DNA from: Myxococcales bacterium
GTDB lineage: Bacteria; Myxococcota_A; Polyangia; Haliangiales; Haliangiaceae
Length of the DNA stretch: 56,197 nt
NCBI GenBank assembly: GCA_016706545.1
Contig: JADJJK010000051.1
Span: forward strand, 1-56,197
Direction of reading: 5' to 3'
Shown here in pieces: positions 1 through 9,599 of this stretch. Every line of letters begins with the position of its first letter. Position 1 is the first letter of the stretch. The notes beneath the pieces were generated by a model. It searched no databases, was not told where the DNA came from, and worked only from the letters and a program-made list of their open reading frames with translations. The position numbers and the translations under genes are program-made.

Positions 1-161
1 GGGCCAGGTGCAGCAGGCGTGCCTGAGGGGACCGGCGCGCCTCACCACACCGCCGCACAGCCCCTGCTGTTTTCAGAACCCTGAGTTTTTTGGTTTGTAC
101 CAGAACCCAGAACCCGGAACGGATCGCCAGGTAACGACAAGGGTGAGCGCGTGGAAGGTGG
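1..161. repeat. Dispersed repeat, left copy
   Basis: This stretch is nearly the same as 55968-56128: both run from GGGCCAGGTGCAGCAGGCGT through TGAGTTTTTTGGTTT and CAGAACCCAGAACCCGGAAC to GTGAGCGCGTGG, with only scattered differences. The right copy lies upstream of the second DUF222/HNH gene, so this is probably part of a family accompanying such cassettes. Seen directly by comparison; its function is unknown. Confidence 0.8.
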
Positions 162-510
162 GGGGCACCAGCACGATACCTGCCTGGAAGATGCACGCCC
201 GCTGCTCGACGAGGCCGAGCAGCCAGGCAACGCCGCGGTGCTGATCGAGCTCAAGCAGCTCCTCGATGGCGACGAGGTCACCGAGGCCAAGCTACGTAGC
301 CGCACGAACCAGGCGCTCGATCAAGCCAAGCGGTACCAGCAGCATCTGGTAGCCAACCCTCGATGGGCCGGGCACAAGGTCTTCGTCCTGGTCGTATACG
401 ACGGCCCTATTCACTACAAGACAGCTCACCCCGACGTGATGCTCATCTATCTCGGTGAGGGTTCGCCATCGCAGGGCTCCAAGCTGCTGTCCCTGGACGC
501 AGCCGCCTGA
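151..510 (+). CDS. Hypothetical protein, possible PD-(D/E)XK nuclease remnant
   Basis: A 119-residue reading frame beginning with GTG inside the dispersed repeat. I do not recognise it with confidence. The stretch VLIELKQL resembles the ExK half of a PD-(D/E)XK nuclease core, and ALDQAKRYQQHL resembles the helix that follows it in restriction-like enzymes. No upstream Asp motif is present, and the protein is short for such a nuclease. The likely explanation is a gene whose 5' part was replaced by the repeat, leaving a C-terminal fragment. There is no clear ribosome binding site. It could be inactive. Confidence 0.45.
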   Translation: MEGGGHQHDTCLEDARPLLDEAEQPGNAAVLIELKQLLDGDEVTEAKLRSRTNQALDQAKRYQQHLVANPRWAGHKVFVLVVYDGPIHYKTAHPDVMLIYLGEGSPSQGSKLLSLDAAA

Positions 511-632
511 CTGCAGCGCCCCTGCATCCGCCGCGACGGCCGAGGCCGTGCCGCCAGCGCGTAGCCTCGAGCCACGCTGGCATCAGAGGCTCCCTTGAGA
601 AGCCCTCGCCAACCTGAAGCATTCGCACTAGG

Positions 633-1535
633 ATGGACAAGCGAGGCACCGTGACCGCGAAGAGCTACGAGTTTCATCTTGAAGGCGTGCATGCGACGGA
701 CGTGTCGCTGGCGGTCCTCCGCGATCTAGCGGACTTGCTCTTGGAAGGAGCGAGTCGGGCGGCACGTCTGGCGATGGAAGGGCGCAGCCTGGCGCGAGGC
801 TCGCAGCCAGCATGGCTCGCCAGCGCCGCTGAAGTGCGGCTGGTCGCGCTCCGCGAGGGTTCCCTTGCGCTTGATTGCATGGCCGCGCCGCTGCAGGGGC
901 TCCCCGAAGGCCTGATGCCAGGCGCCACCGCGCTCGACCTGTTCTTGCAGGCCGCCGAGGACGCCTCCAACGGCAATGGCGACAGCGAGCGGCTCGACGC
1001 TGGTATCTTGCAGACCTTGATCAAGGCCAGGAGCCTGTTCACCCGTGGGGTCACGCGGCTGCGACTCGCGGGTTCCAGGCTCGCGGTGGAGGTGACGGCC
1101 CCGACCCTCGAGATCTTTCAACGGCTCGCCAGCGAGCTTCCCCAGCCACAAGTGGAGCGCTGTGTGGGCACACTGGACTCGCTGACCTTGAGCAACCGGA
1201 GCTGCCTTGTCCGGTTGGCAGGCGAATCGCCGCTGCGGGGACACCTCGCCAGCAGTATAGATCTAGACGAAGCTCGCGCCTTGCTCGGCGCGGAGGTGCT
1301 CGTCGAGGGCACCGCCTTCTTTCGTCCTTCTGGACGCCCGCACCATATGGACGTGGACTACCTCGCAGCCGCTGGACCTCACGATGAGGTCTGGAGGCGG
1401 AGCCCTCGGGCGACAGACCTGCGACCACGGATCAGCTCCACCGAAGAGCCGCTGTCCTTCTCGAGCTTCGTGGGACAGTGGCCCGGCGATGAAACGGACG
1501 AGGAGATCTTCGCTGCGCTGCGAGCGCTGTCGTGA
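633..1535 (+). CDS. Uncharacterised partner of PIN toxin (putative antitoxin)
   Basis: A 300-residue soluble protein with no signal peptide or membrane segment. I do not recognise a named domain. The N-terminal part looks mixed alpha/beta (YEFHLEGVHATDVSLAVLRD), the centre (residues about 130-235) has beta-rich stretches, and the C-terminus is acidic and ends in a short helix. Its last four bases overlap the GTG start of the PIN-domain gene (GTGA), so the two are translationally coupled. That arrangement is typical of toxin-antitoxin operons, but classical VapB antitoxins are below 100 residues. A role as antitoxin or regulator of the PIN protein is inferred from position only. The base composition is a little less G+C-rich than the surroundings, which is compatible with transfer. 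Confidence 0.7.
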   Translation: MDKRGTVTAKSYEFHLEGVHATDVSLAVLRDLADLLLEGASRAARLAMEGRSLARGSQPAWLASAAEVRLVALREGSLALDCMAAPLQGLPEGLMPGATALDLFLQAAEDASNGNGDSERLDAGILQTLIKARSLFTRGVTRLRLAGSRLAVEVTAPTLEIFQRLASELPQPQVERCVGTLDSLTLSNRSCLVRLAGESPLRGHLASSIDLDEARALLGAEVLVEGTAFFRPSGRPHHMDVDYLAAAGPHDEVWRRSPRATDLRPRISSTEEPLSFSSFVGQWPGDETDEEIFAALRALS

Positions 1536-1984
1536 CAGTAGCCAGCACCCAGCTCTTGCTGGACACCAACATCCTCGTACATATCTTCAGAGGCCGGACA
1601 GCCGCAGCGGTTCTCGAGAGAAAGTACCAGTTCGGACAACGGTCACCTCGGCCGGCGATCTCGGTGGTCAGCAAGGGCGAGATCTTGTCCCTTGCCCTCC
1701 AGTTCGGTTGGGGGACAGACAAGGTGACGCGCGTTGAAGATACGCTCGCAAGGATGCCGACCGTAGACATCTCATCGCGCGTCGTGCATGACGCCTATGC
1801 TCGACTCGACCACGCGAGTACGACGCAAGGAATCACCATGGGCAAGAATGACCTATGGATCGCCGCCTCCGCGCTCGTCGTGGACGCCACGTTGCTGACC
1901 ATGGATGACGACTTTGGCCACTTGGTTCCACAAGGACTGAGGCTCGAAAGAGTACAGGAGGCGGCGCTGCGGTCCGAACCCTGA
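1532..1984 (+). CDS. PIN-domain (VapC-like) ribonuclease toxin
   Basis: A 150-residue protein that covers one PIN domain, the fold of VapC-type metal-dependent endoribonucleases. The four acidic positions can be seen: Asp11 in LLLDTNIL, Glu50 in SKGE, Asp107 in NDLWIAA and the Asp cluster at 125-127 in TMDDDF. Length is slightly above the usual 130-140. It starts at a GTG overlapping the stop of the upstream 300-residue protein, so the pair is probably co-expressed. VapC proteins cleave tRNA or rRNA and are held inactive by a partner; the target here cannot be read from sequence. The toxin fold is clear; the identity of its antitoxin is less so. Confidence 0.85.
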   Translation: MTVASTQLLLDTNILVHIFRGRTAAAVLERKYQFGQRSPRPAISVVSKGEILSLALQFGWGTDKVTRVEDTLARMPTVDISSRVVHDAYARLDHASTTQGITMGKNDLWIAASALVVDATLLTMDDDFGHLVPQGLRLERVQEAALRSEP

Positions 1985-2004
1985 GCGCAACCGGCGGCAG
2001 CAGG

Positions 2005-3096
2005 TCAGCGAGGGTCGCCTGGGGTAGGCGCAGGCGCAGGCGCAGGCGCAGGCGGCGCGGCTGCTGCGGCAGCCGATGGGCTGCGGACCAGCGGGGTCAC
2101 GCGGCGAAGCACGTCGAACCAGAAGGGCGCGCCCAGGCAGACGGCGACGAAGGACAAAAGGAGCCCAAGCAGCGCGGCGAAGATCGCTCCCGGCGACTGC
2201 CAGGTCGCGGTCCAGACCGCGCGAGTCCAGCCCAGCGGCAGCGGCACGTCGCTGCCCATGTCCGCGAGCAGCTCCCGGCAATCTAGCTGGGCCGCAGGCG
2301 GCGTGGCCGCCGCCACGCCAGCGCCGGGCGCAGCGCCACCAGCAGGCGCAGCCGCGTCGACCGCCGCCGTCCCGGCGCCAGCCGGGGCAGCCCCGGGCCC
2401 GAGCGCGCGACCAGGCGCCGCAGGCGCAACCACGCCCGGCGCGGCGCCCGCTGCCGCCGACGGCAACGTACACAGCGCCAGCTCACGCTGCGCGAGCTGC
2501 AGCGCAGCCTCGCGCACCATCGAGTCGCGCCAGAACGTGGCGCCCATGGTCAGCGCGTTGGCGTTGACCGCGAGCACCAGCACCAACGTCACCCCGCGGG
2601 TCACCCACTGCGTGTTGCGTCGATACCGCTCCGAGAGCTGCGTCATCAGCGCGTCGAACCAGAGGCTCACCCGGCGCTCCGCCTCTTTGACCGAATCCAC
2701 CGCGTCGCCGACGATCCCGCGCACCACCTCGCGCTCCTTCTCGGGCAACGCGGCGAGCGCGTCCCGATACGCCGCCGACACCTCGGCGCTGGTGCCGCGC
2801 ATCGACCCGATCGTGTCGAGGAACGCGGTCACGAACACCGGGGTCGGGATGTGCGACGGCACCTCAGCCCCGGTCGCCTTGCCCAGGGTCTTCAAGAGCG
2901 GGCTCGCCAGGAGCCGATCGAGCAGCGCCGCGCTCCCGCCGGCCTCGACCTTGAGCACCGCCGTGAGACACCGGCGCAGCGCCTTGGAGCGCTTGGACAG
3001 CACGGTGGACAACGCCTCCACCACCGCCAGCACCACCACCGACAGAAACAGGTACGTGGCCCCCAGGCCGATGACGACTCCCAGCGCTCTCTCCAT
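2005..3096 (-). CDS. Uncharacterised three-helix membrane protein
   Basis: The start is ATG at 3096, chosen because GGAGG (3103-3107) sits six bases upstream; this gives 363 residues. There is an N-terminal membrane helix (VVIGLGATYLFLSVVVLAVV), a soluble region with charged helices, a central helix (VTLVLVLAVNANALTM), an Ala/Pro/Gly-rich loop (about residues 215-275), and a last hydrophobic segment followed by GAPFWFDVLRRV. That closing motif recurs in a widespread family of uncharacterised bacterial membrane proteins, from memory. The C-terminal tail is Ala-Pro repeats from a GGCGCA tandem repeat at 2027-2050. No enzymatic role is suggested. It is divergent from the Rieske fusion gene. Confidence 0.7.
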   Translation of the reverse strand: MERALGVVIGLGATYLFLSVVVLAVVEALSTVLSKRSKALRRCLTAVLKVEAGGSAALLDRLLASPLLKTLGKATGAEVPSHIPTPVFVTAFLDTIGSMRGTSAEVSAAYRDALAALPEKEREVVRGIVGDAVDSVKEAERRVSLWFDALMTQLSERYRRNTQWVTRGVTLVLVLAVNANALTMGATFWRDSMVREAALQLAQRELALCTLPSAAAGAAPGVVAPAAPGRALGPGAAPAGAGTAAVDAAAPAGGAAPGAGVAAATPPAAQLDCRELLADMGSDVPLPLGWTRAVWTATWQSPGAIFAALLGLLLSFVAVCLGAPFWFDVLRRVTPLVRSPSAAAAAAPPAPAPAPAPTPGDPR

Positions 3097-3317
3097 CTGC
3101 TGCCTCCTTCGAACGCGGCTCCAGGTTCTCCGCCCGCTGCCCTCTCCCACTCAGCGCCGAGCATCGCTGAGTCCCTCGCCTCGCACAAGCTCGCGTCCCG
3201 CACCCCATCAGCCCGCTGCGAGGCACCACGGGCCCCTTGCCCCTCACGAAGGACATCGGAGTGCTGCCAGGCCCGGTGGGCCTTGGCCTACGCGCTTCGA
3301 TCTCCTATCGTGCTGCT

Positions 3318-4427
3318 GTGGAAAACACAGCCAATGATGAATGGGTAGACGTCGGGGCAGCCGAGGCGCTGCGCGAGCGACCGCTGCAGCAGGTAACAGC
3401 CGGCCGGCTCAAGCTGGCGCTGTCGTACCAAGACGGCAGCTTCGCGGCGATCTCCGGCGTGTGCAACCACGTGGGCGGCCCGCTTGGCGAGGGCACGCTG
3501 CACGGGGAGTACATCGCCTGTCCGTGGCACGGCTGGAAGTTCCACCGCCAGACCGGCGCCGGCGAGCCCGGGTACGAGGCCGATCAGGTCCCCACGCACG
3601 AGGTGAAGGTGGAGCAAGGGCGCGTGCTGGTGCGGCGTGCGCCGTCGACGCCGCGACGCAAGGCGCCGCACGCCAAGCACGCGCTGGAGCGATCCCTCGA
3701 GCGCGAGCCCGGGCCGCCGCGCGTGGTGGGCATCTCCACCACCAACATGAACAGCGAGCTGCCGCGGTACTCCACCTCGGATGCGCTGCTGGATAGCGCG
3801 CTGGCGCGCGCCCGCGCCGCTGGCCATGAGACGCGCCTCTTGCGCCTGCGCGACCTGTCGTTTCGCAACTGCGAGGGCTACTACTCCAAGAGCGCACACG
3901 CTTGCACCTGGCCTTGCTCCATCACCCAGATGGACGCGCAGGACCAAATGGACCAGGTCTATGACGCGCTGGTGTTCTGGGCTGACGTGGTGGTGGTGGC
4001 TACCCCCATCCGCTGGGGCGTGGCCAGCGCGCTGTACTTCAAGATGGCGGAGCGGCTCAACTGCGTGCAGAACCAGCTCACGCTGCGCGACCGCGTGATG
4101 ATCCGCAACAAGGTCGCGTCCTTCATCATCACCGGCGGTCAGGACAACGTGCAGGGCGTGGCCGGGCAGGCGCTGACCTTCTTCTCCGAGCTGGGCTTCT
4201 CCTTTCCGCAGTTCCCGTACATCGCGCACTCGCGCGGCTGGTCAGCGGAGGACATGGAGAACAACGTCCGCCTGGTGCAGCACAGCACCGGCCTGCACGA
4301 GGCGGCGCGCGCGCTGATGGACCGCTCGCTCGCGCTGTCGCAGCACCTGCTGGGTAGCAGCGAAAGCGAGACGGTGCGCGCCGGACGCAAGGCCTCCGGT
4401 GCGCCCGCGCCAGCCGCCGACGAGTGA
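3318..4427 (+). CDS. Rieske [2Fe-2S] domain fused to FMN reductase-like domain
   Basis: The N-terminal ~110 residues form a Rieske ferredoxin: Cys49-x-His51 in CNHVGG and Cys68-x2-His71 in CPWHGW bind a [2Fe-2S] cluster. After a basic linker, residues about 130-330 match NADPH-dependent FMN reductase/flavodoxin-like proteins: VVGISTTNMNSE would be the flavin phosphate loop, and VVVVATPIRWGVASALYFKMAERL the segment typical of iron-sulfur flavoproteins. Two extra cysteines (ACTWPC) could bind a second cofactor. Together they suggest a cytosolic single-chain electron-transfer module passing electrons between NAD(P)H, flavin and Rieske centre; the final acceptor is unknown. GTG at 3318 is the best start because upstream in-frame sequence does not look coding, but the ribosome site is weak and 3237 is the alternative. 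Confidence 0.75.
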   Translation: MENTANDEWVDVGAAEALRERPLQQVTAGRLKLALSYQDGSFAAISGVCNHVGGPLGEGTLHGEYIACPWHGWKFHRQTGAGEPGYEADQVPTHEVKVEQGRVLVRRAPSTPRRKAPHAKHALERSLEREPGPPRVVGISTTNMNSELPRYSTSDALLDSALARARAAGHETRLLRLRDLSFRNCEGYYSKSAHACTWPCSITQMDAQDQMDQVYDALVFWADVVVVATPIRWGVASALYFKMAERLNCVQNQLTLRDRVMIRNKVASFIITGGQDNVQGVAGQALTFFSELGFSFPQFPYIAHSRGWSAEDMENNVRLVQHSTGLHEAARALMDRSLALSQHLLGSSESETVRAGRKASGAPAPAADE

Positions 4428-4436
4428 TGCCACGGG

Positions 4437-6198
<1,762 letters not shown>

Positions 6199-6678
6199 GG
6201 CGGCTCCTCCTCGAGGTTTCTAGACTGCGTGAACCTGCGCGCTGTCCGCCACCGCGACCGTTCCGACAAGGAGGCCATTGGGCATCTACCTCTCCTGCGT
6301 AAGGGGAACGGCCTCGCCAACCTCGAACGGCTGAAATGACGGGAGCGCCAGCAAGCCGAAGAAGACTTCAGCAATCGCCGTGCCACGTCGTGTCGGCCCA
6401 CGAGTCCCTGGCGCCGAGCCGCGGGGATCGAAGGACTGACTGCCTATCCTCTCCATAGCAAAGACGCCCGACGGGCCAGAGCTCCGCGAGGTGGCGCGGC
6501 GAAACGCCCGCTTCTCCACTCGGGCCGCGCGAAGGCTGCGGCCCTGGCGACCACGAGCGCACGTCCTGCGGTGATGCGACGCGCCGGTTTGCCGGCCCAC
6601 CTACGCCGCGAACAACGAAGCGGACACAGCAATGTGCGACGGTGCGGTGTGCGCGCCAACCATGCGGCTGGTCAGCCC
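6199..6678. other. 480-bp gap without recognisable gene
   Basis: Between the phosphodiesterase start and the 3' end of the acyltransferase gene. Several short open frames exist on both strands but have Arg/Ala-rich compositions typical of antisense GC-rich frames, and none shows a domain or a good ribosome site. The part near 6199-6300 should hold the promoter of the phosphodiesterase gene. I see nothing else I can support. Confidence 0.5.
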
Positions 6679-7260
6679 TTACGCCTTCGGCTCTTCTTCG
6701 CGCAGGCGGATGGGGCCAAAGGCGTCCGGATCGAAGCCCGCTGGCGCGAGGCCGGCGTAGAACGCGCGGATCTTGTCCATGTCCGCGCGCACGTCGCCGG
6801 TGAGCGTGATGGGATCGCCCAGGCCGGCGCGCTTGCGCGCGAAGTCCAGGTACCCCGGGACCACCGGGACGTTGGCGCCGCGCGCGATGTGATAGAAGCC
6901 GGACTTCCAGTGCTCGGTGCGGCTGCGCGTGCCCTCGGGCGGGATCACCAGCACCAGCTCGTCGCGCCGCGCGAACTCCTCCACCATCTGATCGACGATG
7001 TTGGTGTGGCGCGAGCGGTTGATGGCGATGGCGCCCAGCCGCTTCATGAGCGGCGCCTGCGGCCCCTTGACCCAGTCATCCTTGATCATGAAGGCCATGG
7101 GCAGCTCGATGGCCTCGGAGACGGCCAGGAGCAGCACGCCATCCCAGTTGCTGGTGTGCGGCGCCGCGATGCACACATACTTCTTGAGGCTCGGGCGTGG
7201 GGTCTCGAACTTCCACCCCGCCGCGCGCAGGGCCAGCGTCGCTAGTCGGCTTCGAATCAC
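6679..7260 (-). CDS. 1-acyl-sn-glycerol-3-phosphate acyltransferase family (PlsC)
   Basis: A 193-residue PlsC-type acyltransferase, which transfers a fatty acyl group onto a glycerophospholipid or related acceptor at the inner membrane. The HX4D catalytic motif is His35-TSNW-Asp40, and the acceptor-binding PEGTRSR motif is intact. The protein is shorter than classical PlsC (about 245) and lacks a long N-terminal membrane anchor, as in the small acyltransferases related to phospholipid or haemolysin-type acylation. The start is GTG at 7260; no strong ribosome site is visible. It stands alone: the neighbours are convergent or divergent and unrelated, so the exact acceptor cannot be inferred. 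Confidence 0.85.
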   Translation of the reverse strand: MIRSRLATLALRAAGWKFETPRPSLKKYVCIAAPHTSNWDGVLLLAVSEAIELPMAFMIKDDWVKGPQAPLMKRLGAIAINRSRHTNIVDQMVEEFARRDELVLVIPPEGTRSRTEHWKSGFYHIARGANVPVVPGYLDFARKRAGLGDPITLTGDVRADMDKIRAFYAGLAPAGFDPDAFGPIRLREEEPKA

Positions 7261-7436
7261 CGCGCCACGGTATCATCGCGCAAGCCGCGCGCGCGCCCGC
7301 GTGCGCCACCCATTGCTCGGATTTTCCCCGCGGTGAAGGCAAGAGCCGCGCTGCGCCTTTGGCGGACCCCGCAAGTTTTTGCCGCTCGAACAGGCTTCGC
7401 GCGATCAAGCGCACCGGCTGCGGCCATGAGTGGGAC

Positions 7437-9074
7437 ATGAAGAAGCTGATCTTGCTGTGCGGGATGGCGCTGGCGGGCCAAGGCTGCGGCGGAGGCGGCG
7501 ACGAAGGCGCTCCGCCGCCCTTGCCGGGCTCGCCGGCGCTGGCGGCGGTGGGCCTGGGCAGCGGCGCGCTGGCGCTGGGCGAGGTGGAGCTTGGGCTCAC
7601 CGGCGCGGCGCAGGTGACGGTGACGAACGTCGGCGACGGCGACGCCGGCGCGCTCACCGCGCAGATCACCGGCGCCCACGCCAGCGCCTTTCTGCTCGAC
7701 GCCGCCGCCAGCACCTGCGCCAGCGGCGCGCTGGCCGCTGGCGCGAGCTGCCAGCTCACGGTGCGGTTTGTCCCGGCCGAGGTCGGCGACCTGGCGGCCG
7801 CGCTGCGGATCACCGCAGCGGCGGCGCCGGACCTGCCGCTCGACATCTCGCTGGTGGGGCGCGGGCGCCCGCGGCGCGGGCTCACCATCACCTTCCAGGG
7901 TGCAGGCAAGGGCGCGGTGCGGGTGCTAACGCCCAGCAAGACGGAGGTGTGCCGCGCCACCTGCACGGTGGCGGTGGCGGCTGGCACGCAGGTTCAGCTC
8001 CTGGCGGACACGCCCTCGCGCTGGGGTGCGTTCTCGGGCGCGTGTACGGCGACCGAGCCGCAGTGCAGCTTCACCGCGGCCACGGTCAGCGCGGTGACCG
8101 CGCGCTTCGACGCCGATCCGCGCGAGCGGCTGACGCTGCTGTTTCCCGAGGCGCAGGTCCTCTCGGTGGACTTCGACGCCGCGGGCAACCTCGTCGTCGG
8201 CACGTCCGCCTTCGTCGCCAAGCTGAGCCGGCAAGGCACAGAGCTGTGGAAGCGCAGCGGCGGCGGCCAGGCGCGCGTGGGCGCGGCGGACGCGGTGTTC
8301 GTGCGCAGCGGCGCAGCGCTGACCAAGCTGAGCCCCGCCGGCGCGATGCTGTGGACGGTGACCACGGTGGAGGGCGGATGCGGCGTCACGCCCAACCTGA
8401 TGGCGCGCACCTGGGCCACCATGCCCGATGGCGGCGTGGCTATCCAAGGGCCCACCTCGCTGGTGGTGCGAAACGGCGACGGCACGCCGCGCTTCACCAA
8501 GGCGCCCATCGGGCCGGCGTGCCGCGGCGCGCTGACCGTGGGCTCGGACAACCGGATCTACACCGGCGTGGAGAACGTCAACGCAGATCCCACCGATCTG
8601 CTCGTCTTCGAGGGCGACGGCACCGCGGCCCCCACCCTGGAGAGCGCGGCGCCGCAGTACCACCTGGCGCTGGCCGCGCGCAACGGCCGGGTCGCCATCG
8701 GCTCATCGGGGCACTCGTACGTCTCCACGCGCACGCTCACCGCGCGCGGACCAGACGCCGACCTCACCGACCCAGACTTCGTCGACAACGGCATCGCGCT
8801 CGACGACGACGGCGACGTGGTCTCGGCGTACACGCTGTCCGAGGACACCGCGTTCTTCGCGGCCGGCGTGGTGCTGCGCCGCTTCTCGCCCACCTTCAGC
8901 GAGCGCTGGAACCTGACCAAGCCGGTGAGCACGGACCCGATCAGCCTCGATCCGATGGGCGTCACCGCGGTGGATCTGGCGATGGATGACAGCAGCCGAG
9001 ATCTGCTGATTGGTGGCCGCTACTACAGTCCGACCTTCGACGGCGGCTGGCTGCAGATCTTCGCCGAGCCATAG
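7437..9074 (+). CDS. Large lipoprotein with choice-of-anchor/HYDIN-like N-terminal domain
   Basis: ATG at 7437 begins a signal sequence (MKKLILLCGMALAGQGCGGG), probably a lipoprotein signal with acylated Cys17. Residues about 30-140 resemble the immunoglobulin-like choice-of-anchor D/ASPM-SPD-2-Hydin modules common in myxobacterial surface proteins (VTVTNVGDGDAG, CQLTVRFVPAEVGDL). Then a segment with GAGKGAVRV and CTATEPQC resembles the divergent InlB/Omp-like repeat (Gly..V..PSG..C), and the remaining 380 residues are a repetitive beta-rich region, perhaps a propeller (DFDAAGNLVVG, AADAVFVRSG, DDDGDVVSAY). Presumably it sits at the cell surface in binding or adhesion; no catalytic motif is seen. 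A longer in-frame start at 7197 is rejected because it would hide the signal peptide. Confidence 0.75.
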   Translation: MKKLILLCGMALAGQGCGGGGDEGAPPPLPGSPALAAVGLGSGALALGEVELGLTGAAQVTVTNVGDGDAGALTAQITGAHASAFLLDAAASTCASGALAAGASCQLTVRFVPAEVGDLAAALRITAAAAPDLPLDISLVGRGRPRRGLTITFQGAGKGAVRVLTPSKTEVCRATCTVAVAAGTQVQLLADTPSRWGAFSGACTATEPQCSFTAATVSAVTARFDADPRERLTLLFPEAQVLSVDFDAAGNLVVGTSAFVAKLSRQGTELWKRSGGGQARVGAADAVFVRSGAALTKLSPAGAMLWTVTTVEGGCGVTPNLMARTWATMPDGGVAIQGPTSLVVRNGDGTPRFTKAPIGPACRGALTVGSDNRIYTGVENVNADPTDLLVFEGDGTAAPTLESAAPQYHLALAARNGRVAIGSSGHSYVSTRTLTARGPDADLTDPDFVDNGIALDDDGDVVSAYTLSEDTAFFAAGVVLRRFSPTFSERWNLTKPVSTDPISLDPMGVTAVDLAMDDSSRDLLIGGRYYSPTFDGGWLQIFAEP

Positions 9075-9100
9075 CCGGGCCACGCGCGCAGCGATCACTT

Positions 9101-9140
9101 GATGCGCATTGATGCGCAATGATGTGCGTTGATGCCCGCG
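9101..9140. repeat. Four decaying 10-bp repeats (GATGCGCATT)
   Basis: Units GATGCGCATT, GATGCGCAAT, GATGTGCGTT and GATGCCCGCG follow each other directly, just downstream of the lipoprotein stop and before the large toxin-like gene. Seen directly. The function is unknown; it might be slippage-derived or an operator array. Confidence 0.75.
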
Positions 9141-9163
9141 AGACTTGGCGCTAGGCTCGTGGA

Positions 9164-9599
9164 GTGAAGGAGCGGAGGACCCCTGACCACGCTGGTGACT
9201 CCGTAGAAGACGGGCTCATCCGGCGGCCGTGGCGCGCGCACCGCGAGCGCCGCGAGGAGGATGGGCAAGCCCCCGAGCGCTCCTTGCAGGCCACAGGACA
9301 GGACGAAGCGCGAACGCTGCTGGAGAGCGACGGCCCGCTCCGGTTGGAGGCGCTTGAGCTGCGCGCCGGAACACCGTGCAAGCGCTCCCGGCTGGAGGAA
9401 GAGACCACCCGATCCGAGCTTGGCGCGGCGATGGCTCCCGCGGCGGCGCTCGCGTACGCAAGGTGGATCCTCGATGGGGACCGCGGCTGGCAGCGCGACG
9501 CGGGCGGATCAGCGCGCGAGGCCGGATCGGCGCGCGCGCAGGCCGCGCCGACGACAGCGCCCGCGCCGACGACAGCGCCCGCGCCGACGACAGCGCCCG
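9164..9599 (+). other. Probable true N-terminus of the DUF4157 protein in another frame
   Basis: Starting at GTG 9164, this frame gives a protein-like sequence (SVEDGLIRRPWRAHRERREE, then ARWILDGDRGWQRDAGGS) that runs into three Ala-Pro-Thr-Thr-Ala-Pro units. In the main frame the same bases give an implausible Arg-rich string. The reading shifts by one base near 9599, right after the three 18-bp repeats, to join the DUF4157 frame at QTAPAPAARL. It is either a real frameshift or a base-count error in a GC-rich tandem repeat. Confidence 0.55.

Noticed and set aside
2864..3256. Additional minus-strand gene upstream of the membrane protein
   Set aside because: It overlaps the gene with the good GGAGG site in another frame and has shadow-type composition.
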